Origin: Methylobacillus arboreus | GTDB taxonomy: Bacteria; Pseudomonadota; Gammaproteobacteria; Burkholderiales; Methylophilaceae | DNA: 64,000 nt | Direction: 5' to 3' | Assembly: GCF_020532725.1 (NCBI RefSeq) | Contig: NZ_JAJAVC010000003.1 | Span: 62,001-126,000 of the forward strand | In this document: positions 1 through 10,274 of the stretch, in pieces | Numbering within the stretch: position 1 is the stretch's first letter | Layout of the letters: the number at the start of each line of letters is the position of its first letter | Notes under the pieces: model-generated | The model's database searches: none | What the model was told of the DNA's origin: nothing | The model's input: only the letters and a program-made list of their open reading frames with translations | Made by a program: the position numbers and the translations under genes

Positions 1-500
1 TTCCCTTCTTCCCTTAAGGCCACAATCTCCTTTTGCATTTCTTCAAGAAAGTAATCTGCTGACTTGCCCGACTTCGTCGGAATATTCTGGGTTGTAGGGT
101 CCGCATTCGAACGAAGTTGGTCATGTAAGGCATATGTGAAACCGATGGCAAGGTTTAAAAGCCGACACCGGGCCTCATTCGCTTTTGATGATAGCAGCAT
201 GGTCTGTCTGGATAGGGTTCTAGTAACTGTAACGAGTTCCCCCCATTGTTTCCGTGCCTCCCACCACCGGTCATAACACGCATTATTTCTAAATGCCAAA
301 AACACTGACAATGCAATTCCCAGCAGGGCAAACGGCGCGCTTTCAAATGCTGGCAGCCAATCTGGCAGCAGCCTGTGTGTCAGCACGATCAGTGCTGACA
401 TCAAGGTGATGACGAGGATTCTGGGAAAAATGCGCATGATGATGGATCCGCGCACAATGAAAAACAAGTGAATCAATCCTGGTCTATTGCGGATAATCAT
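1..500 (-). CDS. Bestrophin-family channel protein (partial, 3' end outside window)
   Basis: Reading the minus strand from an ATG at 500-498 gives 166 codons without a stop up to the window edge. The N-terminus (MIIRNRPGLIHLFFIVRGS) and the segment CYDRWWEARKQWGELV at about residues 76-91 match the bestrophin/UPF0187 family of inner-membrane anion channels. That family is normally about 300 residues, so roughly half is seen. Hydrophobic stretches at about residues 25-45 and 53-70 fit the first membrane helices. The gene points away from the nuo operon and shares the long upstream region 501-1012 with it. No strong ribosome binding site precedes the ATG; the start is chosen because the extra N-terminal residues fit the family. 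The family call is firm, the ion transported is not known. Confidence 0.85.
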   Translation of the reverse strand, partial: MIIRNRPGLIHLFFIVRGSIIMRIFPRILVITLMSALIVLTHRLLPDWLPAFESAPFALLGIALSVFLAFRNNACYDRWWEARKQWGELVTVTRTLSRQTMLLSSKANEARCRLLNLAIGFTYALHDQLRSNADPTTQNIPTKSGKSADYFLEEMQKEIVALREEG

Positions 501-771
501 CTGAGTGGATATGTATTTTTAAATATAACGGGTCAATTATATCGCTTTGCTTCCTCGAGTGATCACCTCTTCCATAAACAAAGCACTGGGCTACACGTGG
601 AGGCATTGCCGGGAAAGAGGGGTGAAGTTACTAATTCATTAACAGTGCTGGACCGCATGCATAGCCCGGATTTTGCTCAGTTGCAATTGATTAAGTCGAA
701 ATTTGCAACTTATGCGATCTTCACAGAACTATTGTGCGTTTTGTTGGTATAACCTGTATCTTGTAAGGTTA

Positions 772-786
772 TTTTTGTAACAAAAA
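772..786. promoter_or_regulatory. 15-bp perfect palindrome upstream of nuoA
   Basis: TTTTTGT and ACAAAAA are perfect inverted arms around a single A. It could be an operator or a terminator-like stem. No regulator is encoded nearby, so the role is unknown. Confidence 0.35.
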
Positions 787-832
787 GTTAATTTGTTTTC
801 ATTTTAACCTTGTTTTTATACGGTTATTTTTA

Positions 833-844
833 ATCAAACTTGAT
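833..844. promoter_or_regulatory. ATCAA-N2-TTGAT dyad upstream of nuoA
   Basis: A perfect 5-bp inverted repeat with a 2-bp spacer. The half-sites resemble those of FNR/CRP-type regulators but are in the opposite orientation and spacing to TTGAT-N4-ATCAA, so an FNR site is not supported. Confidence 0.25.
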
Positions 845-901
845 AATAAACAGGTGGTAAGCGTCAATTCCGCCCCTGTGGCTGCGTTCAAGGCTGTTTA
901 G

Positions 902-921
902 TTGTAATTTGTGTGTTACAA
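902..921. promoter_or_regulatory. TTGTAA-N8-TTACAA dyad upstream of nuoA
   Basis: Perfect 6-bp arms at 902-907 and 916-921. It lies about 20 bases before a possible -10 hexamer (TATGAT, 941-946), so it could overlap the -35 region and act as an operator. Related TTGTA/TACAA arms with 5-bp spacing occur before mxaF (17703-17717) and before the eps locus (34932-34946). Confidence 0.35.
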
Positions 922-1012
922 TTCATTTACAAATGCGGGGTATGATGTATTCGCTGGTCCCTGCCGCAAGGTAGGTAATCTTGATTTTTTTCAGAGCTGA
1001 TTTGTATAGGAT

Positions 1013-1375
1013 TTGAACGTGCTGGAGAATTACTTTCCAATATTGCTGTTCATCATTGTGGGGCTTGCTGTCGGTGTGGCCCCTATCGTCCTTGGCAAGC
1101 TGGTTTCTCCCAATCGGCCTGATGCTGAGAAGAATTCCCCTTATGAATGCGGTTTTGAGGCGTTCGAGGATGCGCGCATGAAGTTCGATGTGCGTTACTA
1201 CCTAGTTGCTATTCTGTTTATCTTGTTCGATCTGGAAATTGCCTTCCTGTTTCCGTGGGCCGTGGTACTGCAGGAAATTGGCCTGTTTGGTTTTCTGGCA
1301 ATGATCGTGTTTCTGGGAATCTTGGTCGTGGGTTTTGTCTACGAGTGGATGAAAGGGGCGCTGGAGTGGGAGTAA
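1013..1375 (+). CDS. nuoA: NADH-quinone oxidoreductase subunit A
   Basis: Small membrane subunit of respiratory complex I, located next to the quinone-binding site. The 120 residues contain three hydrophobic helices (about 8-30, 63-83, 88-110) and the conserved loop with [14 protein letters not shown] after the first helix, which is diagnostic for NuoA. The start is a TTG preceded by AGGA. It is the first gene of a 14-gene nuo operon; nuoB follows after 13 bases. Length is normal for the family. Confidence 0.95.
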   Translation: MNVLENYFPILLFIIVGLAVGVAPIVLGKLVSPNRPDAEKNSPYECGFEAFEDARMKFDVRYYLVAILFILFDLEIAFLFPWAVVLQEIGLFGFLAMIVFLGILVVGFVYEWMKGALEWE

Positions 1376-1388
1376 GGGGTAATGCGGT

Positions 1389-1865
1389 ATGAGTATTGAG
1401 GGCGTGCTCGAGAAGGGTTTTGTGACCACGACGCTGGATACGGTGATCAATTACACCCGCACCGGATCCTTGTGGCCCATGACGTTTGGATTGGCTTGTT
1501 GCGCTGTAGAGATGATGCATGCCGGCGCCGCCCGTTACGACCTTGACCGCTTCGGTATCGTGTTCCGTCCCAGCCCCCGCCAGTCTGACGTCATGATCGT
1601 GGCAGGAACGCTGGTGAACAAGATGGCCCCTGCATTGCGCAAGGTGTACGACCAGATGGCCGAGCCGCGCTGGGTGATCTCGATGGGGTCATGCGCCAAT
1701 GGTGGCGGGTACTACCATTATTCCTATGCCGTGGTGCGCGGTTGCGACCGCATTGTGCCGGTGGATGTTTATGTGCCTGGTTGCCCGCCTACTGCGGAAG
1801 CATTGCTCTACGGCATTATCCAACTGCAGAACAAGATCAAACGTACCAATACGATTGCCCGCTGA
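1389..1865 (+). CDS. nuoB: NADH-quinone oxidoreductase subunit B
   Basis: Peripheral-arm subunit that carries the terminal [4Fe-4S] cluster N2, which reduces quinone. The expected ligands are all visible: Cys37 and Cys38 in [10 protein letters not shown], Cys102 in GSCANGG and Cys132 in [10 protein letters not shown]. The protein is 158 residues, a normal length. It works with NuoCD and NuoI at the foot of the peripheral arm. NuoC begins 11 bases after its stop. Confidence 0.97.
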   Translation: MSIEGVLEKGFVTTTLDTVINYTRTGSLWPMTFGLACCAVEMMHAGAARYDLDRFGIVFRPSPRQSDVMIVAGTLVNKMAPALRKVYDQMAEPRWVISMGSCANGGGYYHYSYAVVRGCDRIVPVDVYVPGCPPTAEALLYGIIQLQNKIKRTNTIAR

Positions 1866-1876
1866 GAGTCAAGCTG

Positions 1877-2470
1877 ATGACGCGTCTGGAACAATTAAAA
1901 CAACATGTGCAGGAAGTCCTGGGGGATAGCATTGTCCGCCTGGAGGACAATGTCGGTGAGGTGACGATTGAATGCAAGGCCGCATGCTTGCTGGAAGTAT
2001 GCAATTTGCTGCGCGACCACAAGGTATTGGGGTTCGAGCAGTTGATCGACTTGTGCGGCGTTGATTATGCCGACTATGGTGAAGGCACCTGGTCTGGTTT
2101 GCGTTATGCCACGGTATATCATTTTCTCTCCATCAGCCTCAATCAACGGCTAAGGCTGCGGGTTTTTGCGCCGGATGATGATTTCCCGGTATTGCCTACC
2201 GTGGTGGATCTTTGGCCTGTCGCCAACTGGTTCGAGCGAGAATCATTTGATCTTTTTGGCATCATGTACGAAGGCCATCCGGATTTGCGCCGCCTGCTGA
2301 CCGACTATGGGTTCGTCGGCCATCCGTTCCGCAAGGACTTCCCGATGATAGGCAATGTGGAGATGCGCTACGACCCCGAGCAGCAACGCGTCATTTACCA
2401 GCCGGTCAGCATCGATCCCCGCAACAATGTGCCGAGGGTGATACGCGAGGAAGGCTTCCACCATGGCTGA
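1877..2470 (+). CDS. nuoC: NADH-quinone oxidoreductase subunit C
   Basis: 30-kDa-type subunit of complex I, 197 residues. The motif region with [23 protein letters not shown] (about residues 116-138) and the nearby GHPFRKDFP are characteristic of NuoC/Nad9. The open frame runs upstream into nuoB, but the ATG at 1877 (MTRLEQLKQ) just after the nuoB stop is the sensible start. NuoC and NuoD are separate genes here, as usual in betaproteobacteria and unlike the fused nuoCD of E. coli. Its end overlaps nuoD by 8 bases. Confidence 0.95.
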   Translation: MTRLEQLKQHVQEVLGDSIVRLEDNVGEVTIECKAACLLEVCNLLRDHKVLGFEQLIDLCGVDYADYGEGTWSGLRYATVYHFLSISLNQRLRLRVFAPDDDFPVLPTVVDLWPVANWFERESFDLFGIMYEGHPDLRRLLTDYGFVGHPFRKDFPMIGNVEMRYDPEQQRVIYQPVSIDPRNNVPRVIREEGFHHG

Positions 2471-3716
2471 GATTCGCAATTACACCATGAACTTCGGGCC
2501 CCAGCATCCTGCGGCGCACGGTGTGTTGCGCTTGGTGCTGGAGCTGGACGGGGAAGTGATCCAGCGTGCCGATCCGCATATTGGCCTCTTGCACCGCGCC
2601 ACCGAGAAGCTTGCCGAAAACCGTACCTATTTGCAGTCAGTGCCCTACATGGATCGCCTCGACTACGTGTCCATGATGGTGAACGAACATGCCTATGTCA
2701 TGGCAATAGAAAAGTTGCTTGGGCTGGAAGTACCGTTGCGCGCTCAGTATATCCGTGTCATGTTCGATGAGATCACGCGTGTCTTGAACCACCTGTTGTG
2801 GCTTGGGGCTCATGCGCTGGATGTCGGTGCGATGACGGTATTCCTCTATGCCTTCCGTGAACGCGAGGATTTGTTTGATTGCTACGAGGCAGTCTCCGGC
2901 GCGCGCATGCATGCAGCTTATTACCGTCCGGGCGGCGTTTATCGCGACCTTCCCGATCGCATGCCGCAGTATGAGGAGTCTACTGTACGTAGCAAGGAAG
3001 ACGTTAAGCAGCTCAATGAAAACCGCCAGGGTTCGCTGCTGGACTTTATCGAGGATTTCACCAACCGTTTCCCTGCTTATATTGATGAATATGAGACCCT
3101 GCTAACCGATAACCGTATCTGGAAGCAGCGTACCGTAGGGATTGGCGTGGTTTCGCCCGAGCGGGCATTGGCACTGGGGTTGACTGGGCCAATGTTGCGC
3201 GGCTCCGGTTTTGCATGGGATTTACGCAAGAAACAGCCCTATGAAGTCTATGACAGGATGGATTTCGATATTCCAATTGGCGTCAATGGGGATTGTTATG
3301 ATCGCTATCTGGTGCGGATGGAGGAGTTCCGCCAGTCCAATCGTATCATCAAGCAGTGCATAGACTGGCTGCGCAAGAATCCCGGCCCTGTCATCAGTGA
3401 CAATACCAAGGTGGCACCTCCCCCACGTGAAGAGATGAAATACGACATGGAGGCGCTGATCCACCATTTCAAGTTGTTCACCGAAGGCTTCCATGTTCCG
3501 GCAGGTGAGGCTTATGCCGCAGTTGAGCATCCCAAAGGCGAGTTTGGTATCTACTTGATTTCTGATGGCGCGAACAAGCCTTACCGTCTCAAGATTCGCG
3601 CCCCCGGCTTTGCTCACCTGGCAGCCCTGGATGAGATGACACGTGGCCATATGATTGCCGACTTGGTGGCGATTATTGGTACGCAGGATATTGTATTCGG
3701 AGAAATTGACCGATGA
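2463..3716 (+). CDS. nuoD: NADH-quinone oxidoreductase subunit D
   Basis: 49-kDa-type subunit of 417 residues that forms most of the quinone pocket with NuoB. The N-terminal [14 protein letters not shown] and the later [13 protein letters not shown] are hallmark motifs shared with the large subunits of NiFe hydrogenases; the metal-ligand cysteines of hydrogenases are absent, as expected. The C-terminal FGEIDR is the usual NuoD ending. The ATG overlaps the end of nuoC, and its own end overlaps nuoE by 4 bases, so translation is probably coupled. Confidence 0.97.
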   Translation: MAEIRNYTMNFGPQHPAAHGVLRLVLELDGEVIQRADPHIGLLHRATEKLAENRTYLQSVPYMDRLDYVSMMVNEHAYVMAIEKLLGLEVPLRAQYIRVMFDEITRVLNHLLWLGAHALDVGAMTVFLYAFREREDLFDCYEAVSGARMHAAYYRPGGVYRDLPDRMPQYEESTVRSKEDVKQLNENRQGSLLDFIEDFTNRFPAYIDEYETLLTDNRIWKQRTVGIGVVSPERALALGLTGPMLRGSGFAWDLRKKQPYEVYDRMDFDIPIGVNGDCYDRYLVRMEEFRQSNRIIKQCIDWLRKNPGPVISDNTKVAPPPREEMKYDMEALIHHFKLFTEGFHVPAGEAYAAVEHPKGEFGIYLISDGANKPYRLKIRAPGFAHLAALDEMTRGHMIADLVAIIGTQDIVFGEIDR

Positions 3717-4192
3717 GTTTGTCTGCTGAATCCTTAGCCAAGATTGACCGCGAATTGACCAAGTACCCGCCCGAGCATCGGCAGGCGGCGGTGATGTCTG
3801 CATTGCGCATTGCACAAACTGAGAAAGGCTGGCTCTCCAAGGAAATCATCACGGAAGTAGCCGAGTATCTGGGCATACCGGCGATTGCCGCATTGGAGGT
3901 GGCAACTTTCTACAACATGTATGAGCTGGAGCCGGTCGGCAAGTACAAGATCACGGTCTGCACTAATATTTCCTGCATGTTGCGGGATTCTGCCGAAATT
4001 GTGGAGCACTTGCAGAAGCGCCTGGGTATCGGCTTCAACGAAACGACGACAGATGAGCGTTTTACCCTGAAGGAAGGGGAATGCATGGGTTGTTGCGGCG
4101 GGGCGCCATTGTTCCACATCAACAATACCGAGATGCATGAGTTCCTGACGCCGGAAAAGGTCGACCAGATATTGGAGGGCCTGGAAAAATGA
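3713..4192 (+). CDS. nuoE: NADH-quinone oxidoreductase subunit E
   Basis: Thioredoxin-like [2Fe-2S] subunit of the NADH-oxidising module (cluster N1a), 159 residues. Two ligand pairs are seen: CTNISC at about residue 83 and [10 protein letters not shown] at about 123. In the second, the usual alanine between the ligands is replaced by an additional cysteine. The start overlaps nuoD and the stop overlaps nuoF (ATGA), which indicates tight coupling. Confidence 0.96.
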   Translation: MSLSAESLAKIDRELTKYPPEHRQAAVMSALRIAQTEKGWLSKEIITEVAEYLGIPAIAALEVATFYNMYELEPVGKYKITVCTNISCMLRDSAEIVEHLQKRLGIGFNETTTDERFTLKEGECMGCCGGAPLFHINNTEMHEFLTPEKVDQILEGLEK

Positions 4193-5514
4193 GCGCAGCA
4201 CAAACACTGGTTTGCTTGCGTACGGTCGGGCAGGAGAATCCCGCCTCGCTGGAAACCTACCTCAAGCTTGGCGGATATGCCCAGCTGAAGCGGCTAGTCA
4301 CGGAAAAGGTCAAGGCCACTGACATCATCAGCCAGGTCAAGCTTTCCGGATTGCGCGGGCGGGGCGGGGCGGGCTTTCCTACCGGCCTCAAGTGGAGTTT
4401 TATGCCGCGCTATTTCGATGGCACTAAATATTTGGTATGCAATACCGACGAAGGTGAGCCCGGCACGTTCAAGGACCGGGACATCATACGCTACAACCCG
4501 CACCAGTTGATCGAGGGCATGGCGATTGCCGCCTATACCTTGGGCGCGCGAGTGGGTTACAACTATATACACGGTGAAATCTGGCAGGATTACGAGATAT
4601 TCGAGGCGGCGCTTGAAGAAGCGCGAGCAGCTGGCTATCTCGGTGAAAACCTGTTCGGCACCGGTTTCAGTTTCGATCTCTATGCGGTGCACGGTTACGG
4701 CGCCTATATTTGTGGCGAAGAAACCGCATTGATCGAGTCGATAGAGGGCAAGAAAGGGCAACCGAGGTTCAAGCCGCCTTTTCCTGCCAGCTACGGTGTG
4801 TTTGGCAAGCCGACCAATGTGAATAACACGGAGTCATACACGTCGATACCATGGATCATGGAGCACGGTGGCCAAGCTTTTCAGGAACTTGGCGTCGCCA
4901 ATTCAGGGGGAACCAAAATCTTCTCGGTCTCGGGTCATGTAGACAAGCCCGGGAACTATGAAGTAAACATGGGCATCCCCTTTGCCGAATTGATGGCGCT
5001 GGCTGGAGGTGTATGGAAGGGGCGACAGTTGAAAGCCGTCATCCCCGGAGGGCCGTCAACTGCCGTTTTACCAGCTTCAGCCATCTTGGGGGCCACAATG
5101 GATTACGATGGTCTTTCCAAGGCTGGTTCAAGCTTGGGCGCCGGCTCCATGATAGTCATGGATGAAACCACCTGCATGGTGAAAACCTTGAAGCGTCTGT
5201 CCTATTTCTTCTTCGAGGAGTCGTGCGGACAGTGCACGCCATGCCGCGAAGGCACGGGATGGCTGTACCGTGTGATCAAGCGCATCGTCGATGGCCAGGG
5301 ACGACTGGAAGACCTGGACTTGCTGACCGATGTCAGCAGCAATATTTCCGGCCGCACCATCTGCGCACTGGGTGATGCCGCGGCTACGCCGGTATTGAGC
5401 TTCATCAAGCATTTCCGCCCTGAATTCGAATACTACATCCGCCATGACCGCAGCATGGTGGAAGACGGCCTGGCAGGACGAATCCAGGCGCAGCAAGAGG
5501 TAGCCTATGCTTAA
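4189..5514 (+). CDS. nuoF: NADH-quinone oxidoreductase subunit F (NADH-binding)
   Basis: 51-kDa-type flavoprotein of 441 residues that oxidises NADH through FMN and passes electrons to cluster N3. The glycine-rich [13 protein letters not shown] (about residues 54-66) binds nucleotide, and [13 protein letters not shown] follows. Near the C-terminus [15 protein letters not shown] and the later TICALGD supply the [4Fe-4S] ligands. The start overlaps nuoE (ATGA) and the end overlaps nuoG by 8 bases. Confidence 0.97.
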   Translation: MSAAQTLVCLRTVGQENPASLETYLKLGGYAQLKRLVTEKVKATDIISQVKLSGLRGRGGAGFPTGLKWSFMPRYFDGTKYLVCNTDEGEPGTFKDRDIIRYNPHQLIEGMAIAAYTLGARVGYNYIHGEIWQDYEIFEAALEEARAAGYLGENLFGTGFSFDLYAVHGYGAYICGEETALIESIEGKKGQPRFKPPFPASYGVFGKPTNVNNTESYTSIPWIMEHGGQAFQELGVANSGGTKIFSVSGHVDKPGNYEVNMGIPFAELMALAGGVWKGRQLKAVIPGGPSTAVLPASAILGATMDYDGLSKAGSSLGAGSMIVMDETTCMVKTLKRLSYFFFEESCGQCTPCREGTGWLYRVIKRIVDGQGRLEDLDLLTDVSSNISGRTICALGDAAATPVLSFIKHFRPEFEYYIRHDRSMVEDGLAGRIQAQQEVAYA

Positions 5515-7930
5515 TGTCGAGATAGATGGCAAGCAGGTTGAGGTCGAGCACGGCTCTACCATTATTGATGCCGCAGACCAGTTGGGCATTGCCATTCCAC
5601 GGTTTTGCTATCACAAGAAGCTCTCGGTAGCGGCCAATTGCCGCATGTGCCTGGTACAAGTCGAGAAATTCAACAAGCCTTTGCCGGCCTGCGCGACGCC
5701 AGTAGCCGACGGCATGAAGATATTCACCCGCTCCAAGGCGGCCGTGGAGGCCCAACAGAGCGTCATGGAGTTCCTGCTGATCAACCACCCGCTGGATTGC
5801 CCGATTTGCGACCAGGGCGGCGAATGCGACCTGCAGGATATCGCCGTGGCCTATGGCGCGCCTGCCTCTCGCTACACCGAGGAAAAGCGCGTGGTTCTCA
5901 ACAAGAACATCGGGCCGTTGGTGTCCACCGACATGACACGCTGCATCCAGTGCACCCGCTGCGTGCGCTTCCTCAAGGAGATCGGCGGCATGATGGAGCT
6001 GGGGCTCATCAACCGCGGCGAGCATGCCGAGATCACGGCCTATGTCGACAAGAGCGTGGACTCGGAACTGTCCGGAAATATCATCGACCTTTGCCCAGTG
6101 GGCGCATTGACCAGCAAGCCTTTCCGCTATACCGCGCGTAGCTGGGAGCTTATCCGCCGCCCCTCCATTGCGCCACATGATGGCCTGGGTTCTCATATTG
6201 AAGTGCATATCAAGGATGGCAAGGTGCTACGGGTATTGCCGCGCGAGAAGGAGACCATCAACGAATGCTGGCTTTCCGACCGCGACCGCTTTGCCTATGA
6301 AGGGCTCAACAGCCCGGACCGGCTCAAGGTGCCCATGGTCAAGCATAATGGCGTCTGGCATGAGACTGACTGGAAAACTGCGCTTGAGTTGGCTGCAGGC
6401 CAGATCAAGGATATCGTGAACAGTGAAAGTGGCGATGCGCTCGGCGTCTTGGTCTCGCCCAACAGCACGATGGAGGAAGCCCACCTTGCCACCAGGTTTG
6501 CGCATGGGCTGGGTTCCGACAACGTAGACTATCGTTTGCGCCATACCGATTTCCGCCACGACGGCAAGCGCCTGGGCGTGATCTGGATGGGGTGCAACAT
6601 TCCAGACGTGCAGGAGATGGACCGCATTCTCGTCATCGGCAGCAACCTGCGCAACGAGCATCCTTTGCTTGCGCAGCGCATCCGCCGTGCCGTGGCCAAT
6701 GGGGCAGAGCTTTCGGTGGTCAACCCACTCGATGACGATCCGTTGATCCCGATCAGGCATAAAGCTATCTGCTCGCCCAACGATATGGTGAACGTGCTGT
6801 CGCAAATCCTCAAGGCGGTGTCAGGCCTGGAGCGGCTTTCGCTGTGCCTGCCGAAGTCTCTGAGCGAGTTGCTGGAGGGCGTCAGGGTCTGGGACAATAG
6901 CCGGGATATTGCATTGAGCCTGACCGGGCATGGGGAAACCGTGGACCTGATCAGCCCGCGCTCTGCCGTGTTCTTGGGCAATATTTCCCAATACCACCCG
7001 CGCTATACCGAGATATTCAGCTTGGCAGAAGCGATTGCCTCGCTCAGTGGCGCCACCTTTGGCGTATTGAGCGCAGGAGCCAACAGCGTCGGCGCCAATC
7101 TCGTGGGCGCCATGCCCAAGGCGGGCGGCCTGAATGCGCGCGCCATGCTGGAATCGCCGCGCAAGGCCTATGTGCTGGTCAATGTAGAGCCCGAGCTGGA
7201 TTGCCATAATCCTACCCTCGCACGGCAGGCTATCAAGCAGGCTGAGTGCGTGGTTGCGCTTACGGCATACAAGTCGGAAGCGCTGGAAGATGCCGACATC
7301 CTGCTGCCGATCACGCCATTTACGGAAACCTCTGGCACCTTCATGAGCATGGAGGGCAGAGTGCAGAGCTTTACTGCCGTGACCAAGCCATTGGGTGAAG
7401 CGCGGCCTGGCTGGAAAGTATTGCGTGTACTGGGCAATCTTGTCGGACTGTCCAAGTTTGACTTTGATAGCAGTGAAGAAATCAAGAACGAGATTTTCGG
7501 CGGCGAAAAGCCCTCTGCCGTTGTCTGGCGCACCTTGAACAACAACCTGCGCGAATTGATCGATGTCGAAATCAAGGTCAGGCTGGATAGTGATTTGCAG
7601 CGTGTGGGAGAAATTCCGCAGTTCCAGTCGGATGCTATTGTGCGGCGCTCCCCGCCATTGCAGAAGACGCGCCAGGTGGTAAAGGCAGTACTGGCGGCCC
7701 TGCATCCTGAGCAAATGAGAAAACTGGGCATCAAGGAAGGGGAGCGCATCCTTGTCAGGCAGGGCGATGGCAGTGCCATCCTGGATGCGTATGCAGATAT
7801 CCGCGTGCCACTGGGATGCGTGCGCATTCCTGGTGCCTTGCCAAGCACTGCCGGGCTGGGCGACCTACTGGGCGAAATCACCATAGAGCGAATTCCGGCA
7901 ACCCAGCCGCTTGACGAGGCTATTGCATGA
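5507..7930 (+). CDS. nuoG: NADH-quinone oxidoreductase subunit G
   Basis: 75-kDa-type iron-sulfur subunit, 807 residues. An N-terminal ferredoxin-like domain contains CRMCLV; it is followed by [17 protein letters not shown] (the His/Cys cluster) and [11 protein letters not shown] long molybdopterin-oxidoreductase-like domain without catalytic metal follows. All are expected in NuoG. The length is typical of betaproteobacterial forms, shorter than the E. coli protein. Its stop overlaps the nuoH start (ATGA). Confidence 0.96.
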   Translation: MLNVEIDGKQVEVEHGSTIIDAADQLGIAIPRFCYHKKLSVAANCRMCLVQVEKFNKPLPACATPVADGMKIFTRSKAAVEAQQSVMEFLLINHPLDCPICDQGGECDLQDIAVAYGAPASRYTEEKRVVLNKNIGPLVSTDMTRCIQCTRCVRFLKEIGGMMELGLINRGEHAEITAYVDKSVDSELSGNIIDLCPVGALTSKPFRYTARSWELIRRPSIAPHDGLGSHIEVHIKDGKVLRVLPREKETINECWLSDRDRFAYEGLNSPDRLKVPMVKHNGVWHETDWKTALELAAGQIKDIVNSESGDALGVLVSPNSTMEEAHLATRFAHGLGSDNVDYRLRHTDFRHDGKRLGVIWMGCNIPDVQEMDRILVIGSNLRNEHPLLAQRIRRAVANGAELSVVNPLDDDPLIPIRHKAICSPNDMVNVLSQILKAVSGLERLSLCLPKSLSELLEGVRVWDNSRDIALSLTGHGETVDLISPRSAVFLGNISQYHPRYTEIFSLAEAIASLSGATFGVLSAGANSVGANLVGAMPKAGGLNARAMLESPRKAYVLVNVEPELDCHNPTLARQAIKQAECVVALTAYKSEALEDADILLPITPFTETSGTFMSMEGRVQSFTAVTKPLGEARPGWKVLRVLGNLVGLSKFDFDSSEEIKNEIFGGEKPSAVVWRTLNNNLRELIDVEIKVRLDSDLQRVGEIPQFQSDAIVRRSPPLQKTRQVVKAVLAALHPEQMRKLGIKEGERILVRQGDGSAILDAYADIRVPLGCVRIPGALPSTAGLGDLLGEITIERIPATQPLDEAIA

Positions 7931-8943
7931 TCGCTCAAGCGCAAAACCTGTTGGGACCGCTTTGGCCGGTAGTCTGGACCCTGCTCAAGATCGTGGCGAT
8001 CGTAGTGCCGCTGATGGGGGCAGTAGCCTATCTGACCCTGGCTGAACGCAAGGTGATTGGTTTCATGCAGGTTCGTCTTGGCCCCAATCGCGTCGGCTAT
8101 GGCTGGCTGCAGCCTGTGGCGGATGGCCTCAAGTTGCTGATGAAGGAAATCATCATCCCCACGGCTGCCAACCGCACCCTGTTTCTGCTTGGGCCCGTGC
8201 TTGCGATTGCACCGGCGTTTGCTGCCTGGGCGGTGATACCGTTTGATTTGACGCTGGTGCTGGCTGACATCGATGCGGGACTGCTGTACATCCTGGCGAT
8301 GACATCTGTGGGTGTTTATGGCGTCATCATTGCGGGTTGGGCTTCCAATTCCAAATATGCTTTTCTCGGATCGCTGCGATCCGCCGCGCAGATTGTGTCC
8401 TATGAAATTGCCATGGGCTTTGCGCTGGTCGGCGTATTGATGTCTGCCAACAGCCTTAATCTTGGCAAGATCGTGCTTGCCCAGTCCGGTGGCTTCTGGC
8501 AGTGGTACTGGCTACCATTGTTCCCGCTTTTTATCGTTTATTTCATCAGCGCAGTGGCGGAAACCAACCGCGCGCCGTTTGACGTGGCGGAAGGCGAGTC
8601 GGAAATCGTCGCCGGCTTCCATGTGGAGTATTCGGGGATGGCGTTTGCCGTGTTCTTCCTCGCGGAATATGCCAACATGATCCTGGTGGCCATGCTGGCA
8701 GCCCTGATGTTCCTCGGTGGCTGGCTCTCTCCCGTACCTTTCCTGCCTGACGGTATTTTCTGGCTGCTGTTCAAGGTGGCAGCGTTGTTGTTCCTCTTCT
8801 TATGGTTTCGTGCCACTTTCCCGCGCTATCGCTATGACCAGATCATGCGGCTGGGCTGGAAGGTGTTTATCCCCGTGACGCTGGTATGGATTCTATTTGT
8901 TGGCGGAATGATGCAGACGCGCTGGGCTTATTTGTTTCATTGA
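7927..8943 (+). CDS. nuoH: NADH-quinone oxidoreductase subunit H
   Basis: Membrane subunit of 338 residues linking the quinone site to the proton-pumping arm. About eight hydrophobic helices are evident. Diagnostic motifs include [18 protein letters not shown] (about residues 41-58) and the acidic loop [15 protein letters not shown] (about 214-228). A 42-base spacer with a 16-bp tandem duplication separates it from nuoI. Confidence 0.97.
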   Translation: MIAQAQNLLGPLWPVVWTLLKIVAIVVPLMGAVAYLTLAERKVIGFMQVRLGPNRVGYGWLQPVADGLKLLMKEIIIPTAANRTLFLLGPVLAIAPAFAAWAVIPFDLTLVLADIDAGLLYILAMTSVGVYGVIIAGWASNSKYAFLGSLRSAAQIVSYEIAMGFALVGVLMSANSLNLGKIVLAQSGGFWQWYWLPLFPLFIVYFISAVAETNRAPFDVAEGESEIVAGFHVEYSGMAFAVFFLAEYANMILVAMLAALMFLGGWLSPVPFLPDGIFWLLFKVAALLFLFLWFRATFPRYRYDQIMRLGWKVFIPVTLVWILFVGGMMQTRWAYLFH

Positions 8944-8951
8944 GCGATGGG

Positions 8952-8983
8952 CTTCCTTGAGAAACTACTTCATTGAGAAACTA
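8952..8983 (+). repeat. 16-bp tandem direct repeat in the nuoH-nuoI spacer
   Basis: Two adjacent 16-base units at 8952-8967 and 8968-8983, both ending TTGAGAAACTA, differ at one position. The second copy ends two bases before the nuoI ATG. A 9-codon ORF (8947-8976) runs through the repeats. It looks like a local slippage or duplication event. Confidence 0.8.
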
Positions 8984-8985
8984 GG

Positions 8986-9477
8986 ATGATCAGCAAGATA
9001 AGAGAGTTATTCGCGAGTTTCATGCTGCTTGAGCTGGTCAAGGGCATGGCCCTGACCGGGCGCTATTTCTTCGCACGCAAAATGACGGTGCAGTTTCCCG
9101 AGGAGCGCACACCCATGAGCCCGCGTTTCCGTGGGTTACATGCCTTGCGCCGCTATCCCAATGGCGAAGAACGCTGCATTGCCTGCAAGCTTTGCGAGGC
9201 GGTTTGCCCGGCGCTGGCAATCACGATTGAATCCGAGCAGCGGGAAGACAATACCCGGCGTACTACGCGCTATGACATAGACCTGACCAAGTGCATTTTT
9301 TGCGGCTTTTGTGAAGAGTCCTGCCCGGTGGATTCCATTGTCGAGACCAGGATTTTCGATTATCACGGTGAGAAGCGCGGCGATTTGCTTTACACCAAGC
9401 CTATGCTGCTGGCAGTCGGGGACAAGTATGAAGAGCAAATTGCAGCGGATCGGGCCACAGATGCGCAGTATCGGTAA
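8986..9477 (+). CDS. nuoI: NADH-quinone oxidoreductase subunit I
   Basis: Ferredoxin-type subunit carrying two [4Fe-4S] clusters (N6a, N6b), 163 residues. The two ligand sets are [12 protein letters not shown] (about residues 65-76) and [12 protein letters not shown] (about 104-115). An amphipathic N-terminal helix fits attachment to the membrane arm. The last codons (AQYR and stop) are the first unit of a triple repeat that continues into the spacer. Confidence 0.97.
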   Translation: MISKIRELFASFMLLELVKGMALTGRYFFARKMTVQFPEERTPMSPRFRGLHALRRYPNGEERCIACKLCEAVCPALAITIESEQREDNTRRTTRYDIDLTKCIFCGFCEESCPVDSIVETRIFDYHGEKRGDLLYTKPMLLAVGDKYEEQIAADRATDAQYR

Positions 9478-9532
9478 CAGTGAGTGCGCAGTATCGTTAG
9501 GCAGTGAATGCGTAATATCGTTAGAAAGTTAA
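9462..9532 (+). repeat. Three imperfect 23-24-bp tandem repeats at the 3' end of nuoI
   Basis: Units at 9462-9484, 9485-9508 and 9509-9532 share TGCG(C/T)A(G/A)TATCG followed by a TAA or TAG. The first unit is the end of nuoI with its stop; the other two look like duplicated copies of that end, each decayed slightly. They stretch the spacer to nuoJ to 145 bases. Confidence 0.75.
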
Positions 9533-9557
9533 GCTAAGAAAGTCACGAGGAGGAGTG

Positions 9558-9620
9558 ATGGTGTACGGCGCACGCGTGTTTCTAAGAGTCATTGCCTTGC
9601 CTGTAGCCACCCGAAAATAA
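9558..9620 (+). CDS. Possible 20-residue leader ORF before nuoJ
   Basis: An ATG at 9558 follows a very good ribosome binding site (AGGAGGAG at 9548-9555) and opens a frame of 20 codons, MVYGARVFLRVIALPVATRK, ending in TAA two bases before the nuoJ ATG. nuoJ itself has no recognisable binding site, so the leader may load ribosomes for nuoJ by coupling. It could also be chance. No family is known for the peptide. Confidence 0.4.
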   Translation: MVYGARVFLRVIALPVATRK

Positions 9621-9622
9621 CC

Positions 9623-10261
9623 ATGATATTCCAGGATTATGTTTTTTATGCCCTAGCCGCCATCCTGCTGTTTGCCGGCTTGCGTGTGATTACGGCACGC
9701 AATCCGGTACATGCCGCGCTATTCCTGGTATTGGCATTTTTTACCGCAGCAGGGATATGGCTATTGCTAGAGGCGGAATTCCTTGCCATTGCGCTGGTGC
9801 TGGTTTATGTGGGTGCGGTCATGGTGCTGTTCCTGTTTGTGGTGATGATGCTGGACATCAATCTCGACAGGCTGCGCGAGGGTTTCTGGAACGCATTGCC
9901 AGTGGCCTTGCCTGTCGGCCTCCTCATGGCGGCGGAAATGGTCATGATCCTTGGCAGCAAGCATTTTAGTGCCGATATGCTCAATGCACCCGCCCCTCGC
10001 CCGGTGGGATACAGCAATACTGCCGAGATCGGGCGCCAGCTGTATACCGATTACTTGCTGCCGTTTGAGCTGGCTTCGGTCGTGCTTCTGGTCGCAATCG
10101 TTGCTGCGATAGCCCTGACATTGCGCGAGCGCAAGGATTCGAAGTTCATCGATCCTGCCGAGCAGGTCAAGGTCAAGCGCGCAGACCGGTTGCGTATCAT
10201 CAGTATGCCGGCAGAAAAAGAAAGTGTGTCCGCAGCTGAGCCTGCGGCTGAAAATAAATGA
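9623..10261 (+). CDS. nuoJ: NADH-quinone oxidoreductase subunit J
   Basis: Membrane subunit of complex I, 212 residues with five hydrophobic helices; the third ([18 protein letters not shown], about residues 59-76) is the conserved NuoJ helix. The hydrophilic tail after residue 175 is variable in the family. It is preceded by a 20-codon mini-ORF that ends two bases before its ATG. nuoK starts 13 bases after its stop. Confidence 0.96.
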   Translation: MIFQDYVFYALAAILLFAGLRVITARNPVHAALFLVLAFFTAAGIWLLLEAEFLAIALVLVYVGAVMVLFLFVVMMLDINLDRLREGFWNALPVALPVGLLMAAEMVMILGSKHFSADMLNAPAPRPVGYSNTAEIGRQLYTDYLLPFELASVVLLVAIVAAIALTLRERKDSKFIDPAEQVKVKRADRLRIISMPAEKESVSAAEPAAENK

Positions 10262-10274
10262 TGGGGATGAATCA

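Larger units (their letters stand above)
501..1012. other. Gene-free divergent regulatory region, AT-rich, with several dyads
   Basis: No credible gene lies here. From about 720 the DNA becomes AT-rich and holds several short symmetrical elements (772-786, 833-844, 902-921) and a repeated GGTTATTTTT at 768-777 and 822-831. It must contain the promoters for the nuo operon and the bestrophin gene. A TATGAT at 941-946 is a possible -10 for nuo, without a convincing -35. Confidence 0.6.

Noticed and set aside
468-752. A 94-codon frame upstream of nuoA
   Set aside because: It overlaps the start of the bestrophin gene, lacks a ribosome site and resembles no protein. The region reads as regulatory DNA.
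833-844. FNR-type site before nuoA
   Set aside because: The half-sites face the wrong way with a 2-base gap (ATCAA-N2-TTGAT), not TTGAT-N4-ATCAA.
1691-1876. Upstream extension of nuoC
   Set aside because: The open frame begins inside nuoB, but those residues do not match NuoC; the ATG at 1877 gives the normal length.
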